A stretch of DNA of 38,710 nucleotides from NCBI GenBank assembly GCA_022712895.1, contig JAFLJS010000048.1, positions 1 to 38,710 on the forward strand, in the 5' to 3' direction. Positions 1-9,197 of the stretch are shown piece after piece; position 1 is the first letter of the stretch, and each line of letters opens with the position of its first letter. The DNA comes from Desulfocapsa sp. Its GTDB lineage: Bacteria > Desulfobacterota > Desulfobulbia > Desulfobulbales > Desulfocapsaceae. The notes beneath the pieces are model-generated. The model was not told where the DNA came from. It did not search any database and was given only the letters and a program-made list of their open reading frames with translations. A program made the translations under genes and the position numbers.

Positions 1-7
1 CCCCAGA

Positions 8-493
<486 letters not shown>

Positions 494-494
<1 letters not shown>

Positions 495-3055
495 TGTCAA
501 CTTTACGTACCCAAAGAGAAACCCTTGAAGAGTTGTGGACGCAGGGGCTAAGTGGTCAGTCTCTGCTTGTGGAACAGAGCCGTCTGGCTGATGCTTTTAT
601 TGTAGAGCATTACGAGAAGGCGTCCGCAGATGATTCACCTGAGTCTGTTGCCATTGTCGCCCTTGGCGGGTATGGCCGGAGTGAATTGTTTCCCTATTCT
701 GATATCGATCTGCTGATCCTCTTTCGAGAAGAAGCAAAAGAAGAAATGGAGCGGGTGGTGAGTGGGGTGTTGTATCCACTCTGGGATACCGGCCTCGATG
801 TGGGGCATGGAGTGCGTACTGTTGAAGAATGTTTGAGTCATGCGAAAGAAGATTTCTTCTTCCAGGTGGCCATGCTCGATGCCCGTTTGCTTACGGGTTC
901 TAAGTCCCTTTTTGCCGAATTGCAAAGTCAGTATCGTTCAGCATTTGTGGAAGGGGCGCGGGGAGAGTTTGTGGAGACCATGAAACGTTTCAAGCGTGAT
1001 CGGCGCAAGCGTTTCGGGAGTCACAGTTACCTCCTTGAGCCGAATATTAAGGAAAGTAAGGGGGGCATGCGTGATATCCAGGCAATGCTATGGACAGCCA
1101 CGGTTGTTTTTGGTTTGCGGGATATTGAGGCTATTGCTGGTGCCGGAATTTTGCTGGAGGATGAAAAAAACGATTTCGTAGAGGCATGGAATATGCTGGT
1201 TAGAATTCGAAATCGCCTCCACTATATTAGCGGTCGTAAGAATGAACAGCTCTTCTTTGAGCAGCAGGAAGAGATGGCTGCTGCATTTGGATACCATGAT
1301 AGTGCCGGGGTTCTTGCGGTTGAAAGTTTTATGCGTGAGTTCTACGGGCATTTGCAGACCATTGCTGTGACAACAGATCTGTTTTTCGGCCATGTCGAAG
1401 ATGTGCTTGGTCTTGCTGATACGGGAGGCGAAGAAACCAGAAAGGTGGAAAAAGGGATTGAGATTCGAATGGATCGTATCCATCTGGTTGCGCAGCATGA
1501 TGAACTACAGGCCAGGCCATATCTCTTGATGCGTGTGTTTTTGGCAGCGGCCAAAAATGGTTTAGAAATCCACCACAGAAGCAGGAAGATTATACGTGGA
1601 AATTTAGGACTGGTAACGGATAAATTGCGTTCTTCCACCAGGATGTCTAAACCGTTTTTTGAAATTCTTGAAACTGGTGATGAAGTTTTGGCAGTTCTTG
1701 AAGTGATGCTGGAAACCGGATTGCTTTCGGCGTACATTCCAGAGTTTGCACGTATTGAATCCCTCGCCCAGCATGATGTGTATCATATCTACACTGTCGA
1801 TAGGCATCTTTTGCAAAGTGTGGCGGAGTTGCGCCTTATTGCAAAATCTGAAGAAACTGTCTGGCAAAGAGTTATGTCTCTCAAGGTCTTGTTTCTCGCA
1901 ACCTTGCTTCACGATATTGGAAAAGGAGCAGGCGGCGATCACTCTCCCATTGGCGCTGACCTGATAGGTAACGTGGGTCGGCGGATGGGGCTTGATAGTG
2001 ACGAACGTGCCCGGTTGCAGTTTGTAGTGCGCTATCATCTCTTTATGCCTGAAAACGCATTGCGTCGTGATCTGAATGATGAGTTGTTTATTCGGCATTG
2101 TGCAGAAAAAATAAAAGACAGTGATCGGCTGGCTATGCTCTATTTACTATCTGTGGCCGATTCGCGTGCAACTGGGCCATCAGCATGGAGTGACTGGAAG
2201 GCAACGTTACTCTTTGAGATGTATTTAAAAGTGCTTCCCTGTCTGCAATTTACGGCGACTGCCGACGTGCGGCACCAAGTTGGTCAGGGAGTTGATTGGT
2301 TGCGGTCTCAGGTGGATTCGCTGCTGAGTGCAGAGGCGCAGGCGAGAGTGTTTGTCGAGGATTTACCCTCGGATTATTTGCTTAGCTTTACTCCTGAAAC
2401 GGTGGCTGCTCATGCCAGGCTGCATGCTGAAAACAATAGCTTGCTCCAGCAAAAAGCCTTGTTGTTTCCAACCGAAATGCGATCACAATGGTCGTTGCTG
2501 GTTATGTGTCGTGATCAGAGTGGGCTGTTGGCAAAAATATGTGGTGTGTTGAGTTTGCATAACCTGTCAGTGCTGAATGCTCAGGTCTTTACCTGGAAGA
2601 ACGGAAGTGCCGTGGATCTGCTTGAGGTGCGGGCGGAAGATGGAGTGACCTTTGATGAGATGGACTGGCAGGCCGTGGAAGGTGATCTGAATCTGGCTCT
2701 CAGTCACCGTTTGGGGCTTGGGCACAGGTTGTACAACAAACTGAAAAACAACCATAAAAAACGAAAGCGCCCGTCGGGGATAAGTGAGACAAGAGTTCTG
2801 GTTGATAATGATGCGTCTGAAAAGTACACAATTGTAGAAATATATTCTGTGGATAGTCCCGGGCAGTTGTATCGTATCACACAAACTTTGGCGGATTTCG
2901 GTATCGCGATTTACCGGGCTTATATAGCCACAGAGGTTGAGCAGTTGATTGATGTGTTCTATGTGCTCGACAGTCAGGGGCGAAAAATCATGGAGGAAGC
3001 TTTTATTGAGGAGTTGCGCGATGGAATTCTCTATGGAATTGGTGCGTCATCTTGA
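494..3055 (+). CDS. glnD: [Protein-PII] uridylyltransferase / uridylyl-removing enzyme
   Basis: This bifunctional enzyme uridylylates P-II under nitrogen limitation and removes UMP when glutamine is high. It has 853 residues, typical for GlnD. The nucleotidyltransferase motif is at residues 58-72 (GGYGRSELFPYSDID, metal-binding Asp70 and Asp72). A central helical domain follows, then an HD hydrolase domain with LLHDIGKG (His474-Asp475). Two C-terminal ACT domains lie at roughly 685-760 and 785-850; they sense glutamine in characterised GlnD. All catalytic motifs are present, so both activities are expected. It follows glnB with a one-base overlap. Because the glutamine synthetase next door lacks an adenylylation tyrosine, P-II may be GlnD's main target here. 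Confidence 0.96.
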
Positions 3056-3254
3056 AAAGCGGAATCTGACAAATTTGTAAACAAACTATTTTTTATTGAA
3101 TTTTTCTCTCAAAATGGTAAGGAGGAGAGGATTGCTTTTTGTTCAGTTTTAACCGATAATTCAATTATAAAACCCGTTACGGGAACTTCTTTTGTTTGGC
3201 TTGTAAAAGTGTAAATAAAAGAGAATTTTTAAACTTCAGTAAGGAGACATTGCA

Positions 3255-4583
3255 ATGACTAGAGACGAGATTATGAGAACAATCGAGGAGGAGAATATTC
3301 ACTATTTCCGCCTCCAGTTCGTTGATATTTTTGGTTTTATGAAGAATGTTGCTATTCCCCGCAGCCAGGTGGAAAAGGCACTTGATGGCCAGATGATGTT
3401 TGATGGCTCTTCCATTGATGGTTTTGTTCGTATCAATGAGTCCGACATGTATCTCAAACCAGACTATAATACCTTTACTGTTCTCCCCTGGAGAAATCAG
3501 GACGGTGTCGCTGCTGCTCGTATCATCTGCGATGTTGCTAAATCTGACGGAACTCCTTTTGAGGGCTGTCCTCGTAACAACCTCAAGCGTGTTCTCGCTG
3601 AAGCCAAAGAGATGGGTTACACCATGAATGTCGGTACTGAAGCGGAATTCTTCCTCTTTGAGAAAGACGAAGATGGTCGTGCCACTACCATCACCAACGA
3701 TGTTGCCGGGTACTTCTCTCTTGATCCTGAAGATACCGGAAATGATTGTCGGCGTGAAATCATCGAGACTCTTGAAGAAATGGGCTTTGAGATTGAAGCC
3801 TCTCATCACGAAGTTGCTGAAGGCCAGCATGAGATAAACTTTAAGTACTCTGATGCTCTTACCGCAGCAGACAATACCATCACTTTTAAGTGGGTTGTCA
3901 AATCTGTTGCTGCACGTTACGGCCTGTATGCCACCTTCATGCCAAAGCCAATCTTTGGTATCAATGGCTCCGGTATGCATACCAACCAGTCTCTTTTCAA
4001 TGCAGATGGTACTAACGCCTTCTTTGAAGAGGGTGCACCGCTTCAGCTTTCTGAAATTGCGTATCAGTACATCGCAGGATCTCTCAAGAATGCACGTGGT
4101 TTTGCGGCCATAACCAATCCGTTGGTTAACTCATACAAACGTATGGTTCCTGGTTATGAAGCTCCTGTTTACGCAGCATGGTCTGCATCCAACCGCTCAG
4201 CGCTTGTTCGTATTCCAGCGTCTCGTGGGTTGGGAACTCGTACCGAAATCCGCTGCCCAGATCCAACCTGTAACCCATATCTTGCTCTGGCCATGATGTT
4301 AAATTCAGGCCTTGATGGTGTGAAAAACAAGATGACTCCTCCACCATCTGTTGATAAGGATATTTTTAAAATGACTCCTGCTGAGATGGATGATGCGGGT
4401 ATTCAGGTAATGCCAGGGAGCCTGGAAGAGGCCCTTGAAGAGTTCAAGAAAAATCCAATCGCTGAGGCGACCCTTGGGTCTCATATCTTTCATAAATATA
4501 TAGAAGCTAAAGAAGATGAGTGGGATCGTTATCGTACTGCCGTTACTGATTGGGAGCTTGATGAGTATCTTGATGTTTATTAG
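3255..4583 (+). CDS. glnA: Glutamine synthetase, type I (GSI-alpha-like)
   Basis: It makes glutamine from glutamate, ammonia and ATP as a cytoplasmic dodecamer. Its 442 residues match the short GSI-alpha forms. Visible motifs are FDGSSIDGF near the N-terminus, the GTEAEFFLF metal-site segment, the HHEVAEGQHEI stretch, the INGSGMHTNQS substrate segment and SRGLGTRTEIRCPDPTCNPYLALA. The adenylylation motif NLYDLP of GSI-beta enzymes is absent; the equivalent region reads VDKDIFKMT. An AAGGAGA ribosome site lies 9 bases before the ATG. The 199-base upstream gap is AT-rich, and I found no convincing sigma-54 promoter in it. A strong terminator follows. Control is probably by feedback, P-II-linked or transcriptional means rather than adenylylation. 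Confidence 0.96.
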   Translation: MTRDEIMRTIEEENIHYFRLQFVDIFGFMKNVAIPRSQVEKALDGQMMFDGSSIDGFVRINESDMYLKPDYNTFTVLPWRNQDGVAAARIICDVAKSDGTPFEGCPRNNLKRVLAEAKEMGYTMNVGTEAEFFLFEKDEDGRATTITNDVAGYFSLDPEDTGNDCRREIIETLEEMGFEIEASHHEVAEGQHEINFKYSDALTAADNTITFKWVVKSVAARYGLYATFMPKPIFGINGSGMHTNQSLFNADGTNAFFEEGAPLQLSEIAYQYIAGSLKNARGFAAITNPLVNSYKRMVPGYEAPVYAAWSASNRSALVRIPASRGLGTRTEIRCPDPTCNPYLALAMMLNSGLDGVKNKMTPPPSVDKDIFKMTPAEMDDAGIQVMPGSLEEALEEFKKNPIAEATLGSHIFHKYIEAKEDEWDRYRTAVTDWELDEYLDVY

Positions 4584-4635
4584 TATGTAGCAAATTTTTT
4601 CTTGTTGCCATGAAAAGGTTTTTCTGAAGTAACGT

Positions 4636-4678
4636 AAAGCCCCGCTGATTCCTTAATCAGTGGGGCTTTATTGTTTTT
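4636..4678 (+). terminator. Rho-independent terminator of glnA
   Basis: AAAGCCCC and CTGATT (4636-4650) pair with AATCAG and GGGGCTTT (4655-4669) around a CCTT loop, with one unpaired base on each side. A T-rich tail (ATTGTTTTTG) follows. It closes the glnB-glnD-glnA unit. Confidence 0.93.
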
Positions 4679-4679
4679 G

Positions 4680-4969
4680 TGTAATTTTAAATAATAATTT
4701 TATCTCCTTTCCAGCTCTGTAATGTCCGGCGATTTGAATTGAAGCTAGCGCATGGCGGTTGTATGTCGCGAGTGAAGTGTTAAAAATAACCTGTCGAATT
4801 CAAGGTGTTTGCGCTGACATATTTGCCAGTGGATGTATGTAGTCAAACTGACTATTTTCCATATATTCACGTCAGTAGGTGTTTTTACCCATTGTTTTTT
4901 AGACTGAGATCGCTTAAAGTTGATGTATGGATAATAATTATTAGAGTGGTATGTTTATAGGAGGAATAA
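4680..4969 (+). other. Non-coding leader region of the PEP-CTERM gene
   Basis: These 290 bases between the glnA terminator and the PEP-CTERM gene hold no credible gene on either strand. The only clear signal is a ribosome site, AGGAGG at 4959-4964, six bases before the ATG at 4970. I looked for a sigma-54 -24/-12 promoter, which is common in front of PEP-CTERM genes, and found no good match. The promoter is therefore unassigned. Confidence 0.6.
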
Positions 4970-5740
4970 ATGAAAATTAAATCATTGTGTTTGTTACTTT
5001 CTTTTGGTGCTATGGTCGTAGTTGCTTCAACAGCTTCTGCCGTTGTTTTTACTGGAAGTGCTACGGGCTCGTGGCATGATGTTCAGAGTAACAACTCTAA
5101 CGATCTGTATGGAATTACAAATAATGATGGCGGCCCAGCCTTGAGTGATGAGTCACTTTTCTGGTGGGGTGATCCCTATACTGGCACGATTTGGGATACG
5201 GGCTCAACCAGGAATGAGTTTAATTTCAATGGAGCTGGTAGTAATTGGGATGAAAGTGCTGGTACTGGAACCCCTGGGTATATGGACACTAGTATTAACA
5301 ATCGTTTTCTACTGGGTTGGTTCACCTATGTGAATGGTGACGTTTGGCTGGCAGATGGTGTTGCTGGTGTCGAGCTCGCTGTTGATGTATATATCTCTCA
5401 GTTAGGGTCTACTTTTAGCCTGAATAATATTTTTGAGATTACTAATACAGATAATAGTACGGGTGATCCAGTTCTTGATGGTGATATCGTAACGTCGGTA
5501 GGTGGAAATCTTTCGAAAAGATTTGATTATGCTGGTGTAACATACCAGTTTGATATAATCGGTTTTTCTCAAGATGGCGGAAGTACGGTTACCAATAATT
5601 TTAGCAGTCCTGAAAACAGTGGTACTGGAGCAGGGTTATATGCAGAGATAAATCCTGTGCCTGAACCAGCCACAATGCTCCTCTTTTTTACAGGTCTTGC
5701 TGGACTTGTTGGAGTAAATAGCAGGAGGAAGAAAAAATGA
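4970..5740 (+). CDS. PEP-CTERM sorting-domain surface protein
   Basis: A 256-residue exported protein with a Sec signal peptide (KIKSLCLLLSFGAMVVVAS, likely cleaved after STASA near residue 24). The mature region is rich in Gly, Asn, Asp and Ser with beta-type repeats. The C-terminus has the full tripartite PEP-CTERM signal: NPVPEPATM, a hydrophobic stretch LLFFTGLAGLVGV, then the basic tail NSRRKKK. Such tails are recognised and removed by exosortases, and the proteins usually associate with the EPS matrix. No exosortase gene is in this window, so it must be elsewhere. The mature domain's function is not recognisable. Its stop codon overlaps the start of the lasso precursor gene. Confidence 0.9.
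   Translation: MKIKSLCLLLSFGAMVVVASTASAVVFTGSATGSWHDVQSNNSNDLYGITNNDGGPALSDESLFWWGDPYTGTIWDTGSTRNEFNFNGAGSNWDESAGTGTPGYMDTSINNRFLLGWFTYVNGDVWLADGVAGVELAVDVYISQLGSTFSLNNIFEITNTDNSTGDPVLDGDIVTSVGGNLSKRFDYAGVTYQFDIIGFSQDGGSTVTNNFSSPENSGTGAGLYAEINPVPEPATMLLFFTGLAGLVGVNSRRKKK
5723..5728 (+). promoter_or_regulatory. Ribosome binding site of the lasso precursor
   Basis: A perfect AGGAGG lies inside the last codons of the PEP-CTERM gene, 8 bases before the ATG at 5737. It supports 5737 as the start over the later in-frame ATGs at 5740 and 5758. Because ATG and TGA overlap as ATGA, the peptide is probably made by coupled or re-initiating translation. Confidence 0.85.
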
Positions 5741-5943
5741 TGTCGGAGAGAAAAGTAATGTCTGCCACAGATAGTCAGGATACGAAAAAGGAAGGATCGT
5801 TGGCGACATATTCTACGCCTCGTCTGGTACGATTTGGTTCAGTTATTGAATTAACAGCTGGATGTCCAGGGTCTGGCTCTGATAGCGGGGGGCCTGGTAA
5901 CAGTGCTCCTTATGGCCCTGGTGGAAGTTGTGGCACTACTTAG
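5737..5943 (+). CDS. Putative lasso peptide precursor
   Basis: A 68-residue peptide with a lasso-type leader: Y25-STP28-R-L30-VRFG34-SVIELT40, matching the family pattern YxxPxLxxxGxxxxLT. Thr40 occupies the conserved penultimate leader position, so cleavage is predicted after Ala41. The core would then be residues 42-68 (27 residues). It starts GCPGSGSD, giving Gly1 and an acidic Asp8 suited to an 8-residue macrolactam ring. The tail is Gly/Pro/Ser-rich, with one bulky residue (Tyr18), Cys24 and a Thr-Thr end. Cys2 and Cys24 could form one ring-to-tail disulfide, as in class III lassos. The synthetase, PqqD-like and kinase genes lie immediately downstream on the other strand. Leader and context are strong; the ring, disulfide and product are inferred. 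Confidence 0.8.
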   Translation: MMSERKVMSATDSQDTKKEGSLATYSTPRLVRFGSVIELTAGCPGSGSDSGGPGNSAPYGPGGSCGTT

Positions 5944-5985
5944 TGCTTTATTGTAGTTTCTCCCCTTCCCTTTTTACAGAAGCTT

Positions 5986-6034
5986 CAGGTAGAGTTGATA
6001 GTGTCTAGCTATCGACTTTACCTGTTGTTGTTTT
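5986..6034. terminator. Shared bidirectional terminator between precursor and synthetase genes
   Basis: CAGGTAGAGTTGATAG (5986-6001) pairs with CTATCGACTTTACCTG (6009-6024) at 14 of 16 positions, the remainder allowing G-U pairs, around a 7-base loop. TTGTTGTTTT follows on the + strand. The synthetase stop codon (6005-6007) lies inside the loop. It separates two convergent transcripts. Confidence 0.82.
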
Positions 6035-7897
6035 AAGAACATTCTTGTACCACACCTCCACTGCGTAAACCATCCATAATTCCCAATTGTTGTGTCCTAT
6101 TGAGTATTTATCTGCTTGGAAGTGATTGCGTTTCTTTGCTATCTGCCTTAATAGCTTTCCATGATCGATCCAGCCTGCTTGAGCAATAGTCATATCTTCA
6201 GTTTCTTTAATAAACTTTTCGCTATGGAATGTTTTACCAAAAAAGTATGAAAAGTCAGCCTTACTATGCCTTGTTTGCAGTCGCTTTGGGAGTAGTGGGT
6301 TGTCTTGATGGCGTAGTAGTCTTTTTGTGATGCCACAATATTGGTGCTGGTACTCTGGAATGGAGATTGAAAACTCAAGCATTCTACGGTCAAGGAATGG
6401 GGAACGATATTCAATGCCACGAAGTGCATGGTAGCGATCCATTGTTTCTAAAAAAAATTGTTCGGCACCAGAGCTTATAACTTTGGAAATCAAAAATGAG
6501 CTTAAATTTGACAGAGGCAGGCGTGGATCAACATTTTCAAATTGTTTGTAAAGGTGTGTTGTTTGAATGAATTCATCAGTTAGCCAGTCCGCGTTGATAT
6601 GATAGCTCTTTTTGCATAGGGCTCTTCGTAATTTGATGGGAACGGCTGGCCACAGCAAGTTAATTAGAAAACGCTTCAAAGCATAAGGTTTGTTGTAGGA
6701 GAGCGAGAAACGTAGCTGTGAAATGAGGGCGCTATATTTTTTATCTCTAAGCAGGTCAAGGTAAGGGTATCCAGATCCGGTAAACCATTCATCTCCACCG
6801 ATTCCAGAGAGCAACACCCTTGAGTCACTGTTACAAACCTCACGAACCAATGCGTCTCGCATCACGATATTTGGTATATCTGGTGGTTCAAAGGTAACCA
6901 TCGTTTGTTGAAGGCCCATCGGTTCAGTGAAGTGTTGTGATTCAACATGTTGAACGGAGTGTCCTAAGTACGAAGCAACCAAGTTAATATAGTGAGACTC
7001 GTCGAATTGAAGATTCGGAAAAGTCATCCCGAATGTTTTTAATTCTGGTTGTTTACGTCTATCCAGGATCTTGCATGCCATTGCAACAACAGAAGAGGAA
7101 TCAAGTCCTCCACTGAGTTCCGCACTTACTCTGGTATTGCATCGTAGGCGGCATTCGACTGCCTGCTCAAAAATATGTAGAAAGTGTTCTGTGTAGCTCT
7201 TACTTTTTGAGTAGTAAATTTTGTTTTCAGTATTAAGTGACCAGTATTCCTTTTTTGTAAGACCCTGCGGTGAGATTTTTAAATAATGCCCGGGAGAGAG
7301 GCGTTGGATATGTCGGAAGAGTGTTTCAGTTTTGCTACAGAATGAGAATGAAAGGTATTCTGCAACCATTTTTTTATTTGTATCAAGTTGTATCTCTGGA
7401 TGTTCAGCAAGTTGTTTTATTTCAGAGCTGAAAAGGAATTTTGTTGGAGAGTAATGGTAATAAAATGGCTTAACACCAATATAGTCTCTGACACATAGCA
7501 ACACCTGCTTGGATGGATTCCAGATGACGAACGAAAAATCCCCAAGAAGATGAATGAAGCTTTTAGTACCCCATTTAATATAAGCAGCAAGGATTAGTTG
7601 ACTGTCTGATGTAGTGACTTGTGGCCGTAGGTTCAATTTGTCGAAGAGTTCACTACGATTGTCGATTCTGGCATCTGCCGTAATTACTAATCCATGAGTC
7701 GGATGGGTGTATGGGGACTGTTCATGAGTCGATTCAGGAGTGGTTTGAAGCATACTGTGCCCGAGGCCGATAAAGTCATGACTGATGGTTTTTGTTCCGT
7801 CTGGACCCCTGTGAGCGATTGAACTGGCCATTTTTTGTAGATGAATTGTATTAATCGCTTGTCTGTCAGGGTGATAGATGCCGAAAATTCCACTCAT
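6005..7897 (-). CDS. Asparagine-synthetase-like lasso macrolactam synthetase (C protein)
   Basis: A 630-residue AsnB-family protein: N-terminal Ntn glutaminase-like domain (about 1-190) and C-terminal ATP-pyrophosphatase domain with PP-loop LSGGLDSSS (261-269). In true glutamine-dependent enzymes residue 2 is the catalytic Cys (MCGI). Here it is Ser (MSGIFG), so glutamine hydrolysis is not expected. This fits lasso cyclases, which adenylate the ring Asp/Glu side chain and let the core N-terminus attack it. The GDFSFVIW and RSPFLDRRMLEFS blocks are preserved. The start overlaps the kinase stop by 4 bases, and it is the last gene of the operon. An ordinary asparagine synthetase is a less likely alternative given Ser2 and the neighbours. 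Confidence 0.85.
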   Translation of the reverse strand: MSGIFGIYHPDRQAINTIHLQKMASSIAHRGPDGTKTISHDFIGLGHSMLQTTPESTHEQSPYTHPTHGLVITADARIDNRSELFDKLNLRPQVTTSDSQLILAAYIKWGTKSFIHLLGDFSFVIWNPSKQVLLCVRDYIGVKPFYYHYSPTKFLFSSEIKQLAEHPEIQLDTNKKMVAEYLSFSFCSKTETLFRHIQRLSPGHYLKISPQGLTKKEYWSLNTENKIYYSKSKSYTEHFLHIFEQAVECRLRCNTRVSAELSGGLDSSSVVAMACKILDRRKQPELKTFGMTFPNLQFDESHYINLVASYLGHSVQHVESQHFTEPMGLQQTMVTFEPPDIPNIVMRDALVREVCNSDSRVLLSGIGGDEWFTGSGYPYLDLLRDKKYSALISQLRFSLSYNKPYALKRFLINLLWPAVPIKLRRALCKKSYHINADWLTDEFIQTTHLYKQFENVDPRLPLSNLSSFLISKVISSGAEQFFLETMDRYHALRGIEYRSPFLDRRMLEFSISIPEYQHQYCGITKRLLRHQDNPLLPKRLQTRHSKADFSYFFGKTFHSEKFIKETEDMTIAQAGWIDHGKLLRQIAKKRNHFQADKYSIGHNNWELWMVYAVEVWYKNVLKTTTGKVDS

Positions 7898-8856
7898 ATC
7901 TTATGGATCGCTCGTTGGTGTTCTATCGTTGTGATAATTTTTTCTACAACCATTGGCAACGACTCTTTTTTTCGGGGATAGGCAAGTTTGAAAAATAGAG
8001 GACCATTAGAATTCATAAGATTGGCGAGATTGGTGAACTGGTTTTTCGTTCTTGTTTTATCCGTTATATCCAGTGGAAAACAGTTCTTGATCATTTCAAT
8101 GATACCGTTGGCTTTTGATATCGGTGTCGTTGAAATGGTCTGGTCGTCTGATCGAGTTATCGGGTCATCTAAAATAAATATTGCAGATATTGAAACAGAG
8201 CTAGCTGCATTATGATTAGAAATTGGTACACGCTTTTTGGATCCGTAATGGGCAACTGCGATGGCTGAATCTTTTTTATTTGGCAAGAGTGTTAGGCTAT
8301 CAGCAAGAAGTCGAAGGCTAGTATAATTCGGTGTTCCAGATACGACATTATCGTTATTTTCAAGGAGTAAACAATCGTCTGTGACAAGAGAATATCCCTG
8401 ACTATAGAAAAAAGCGGCAAGAGTTGATTTACCCCAGCCGGATTCGCCACAGAATGCGATGGCAGATGAACCAATTCGAATGCAACTGGCATGAAGTATT
8501 ATGTTGTCTTGATGGCTGAGTAGTCGTGGAATAGCTTGGTCAAGGAGAAGGTGACAAATAGTAGAGTCAGGGATTTGTGATTGTCGGTAACAGATGATTT
8601 GATTGCTTTTGGGCTTGAGCAGAAAGTCAGCAAGTTGAGGAAAACGTAGCCAGTAGTTGCCTTTCTCTTTACCAACTGAAATGCTGATCTGGCCATCTTT
8701 AAGTCGCCAATGGTGGCACCATTCAATATGGGTTTCAGGACACTCGACAATTGGTAAGGACAGGAAAAAAAGGGTAGGTGGCGTATGGCTATCAGCTTGT
8801 AACTCTGGAAGCTCGATATTGCTCTCTATGGTGTGATTAAAAATTGAATAGTTCAA
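7894..8856 (-). CDS. HPr-kinase-like protein, putative peptide kinase
   Basis: A 320-residue protein with an HPrK C-domain-like P-loop, GESGWGKST (137-145), followed by LVTDD (157-161) with the acidic pair expected of this kinase fold. The roughly 120 N-terminal residues do not resemble the HPrK regulatory domain. Relatives next to lasso genes (for example in the paeninodin locus) phosphorylate the C-terminal Ser of the precursor. Related proteins also accompany PqqD-like genes in exosortase-associated loci. The candidate precursor here ends in Thr-Thr, so Thr would have to be the acceptor. It lies 24 bases after the PqqD-like gene and overlaps the synthetase gene by 4 bases. HPr phosphorylation is unlikely. 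Confidence 0.8.
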   Translation of the reverse strand: MNYSIFNHTIESNIELPELQADSHTPPTLFFLSLPIVECPETHIEWCHHWRLKDGQISISVGKEKGNYWLRFPQLADFLLKPKSNQIICYRQSQIPDSTICHLLLDQAIPRLLSHQDNIILHASCIRIGSSAIAFCGESGWGKSTLAAFFYSQGYSLVTDDCLLLENNDNVVSGTPNYTSLRLLADSLTLLPNKKDSAIAVAHYGSKKRVPISNHNAASSVSISAIFILDDPITRSDDQTISTTPISKANGIIEMIKNCFPLDITDKTRTKNQFTNLANLMNSNGPLFFKLAYPRKKESLPMVVEKIITTIEHQRAIHKI

Positions 8857-8880
8857 TTCTTTTGACTCCGAGAAACGATG

Positions 8881-9162
8881 TCAGGTTTCAGTCAGAATGA
8901 TAAGCCCGGAATTAAGCAACTCCTGAAAGAGATCACAAATATCTTTCTCCAGCTCTTCTCTCCCAACATTAAATTCTTCCAGGAGTATAACTGTCACATT
9001 GTTTATGTTGTTTCCAGATTGTAATATTTCAATTACACGACTTCCAACATCGTTGAGACCAAAGTAGTTCTCACTTTTAATATCAAGCAGAATGGATTCC
9101 CCGTCAATTTCCTGGCTGAGAACCTCTTTTGACAACTGGAAGATTTGTTCTTTACTAATCAT
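8881..9162 (-). CDS. PqqD-like RiPP recognition element (lasso B1 type)
   Basis: A roughly 93-residue protein with the PqqD winged-helix pattern: a basic/acidic strand SQEIDGESILLDIKSENYFGLNDVGSRVIE, then helices ending in DLFQELLNSGLIIL. Such proteins bind the RiPP leader (its YxxP and Leu/Gly residues) and deliver it to the maturation enzymes. The frame is open up to a TTG at 9201 that overlaps the permease stop. I chose the ATG at 9162 because the domain begins there, but neither start has a strong ribosome site. Discrete B1 proteins normally pair with a B2 protease, which is not seen here. Confidence 0.85.
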   Translation of the reverse strand: MISKEQIFQLSKEVLSQEIDGESILLDIKSENYFGLNDVGSRVIEILQSGNNINNVTVILLEEFNVGREELEKDICDLFQELLNSGLIILTET

Positions 9163-9197
9163 ATTTTGTAGTTCAGCTAGAAGGAGAAAAATGGATA

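Noticed and set aside
3056-3254. Possible sigma-54 promoter before glnA
   Set aside because: No sequence in the gap fits the -24 GG / -12 GC pattern with correct spacing; TTGGCTTGTAAAAGTG is only a partial match.
3177-3980. Long open frame (267 codons) on the - strand opposite glnA
   Set aside because: It lies entirely antisense to the well-conserved glutamine synthetase, has no recognisable domain, and reflects codon bias of the true gene.
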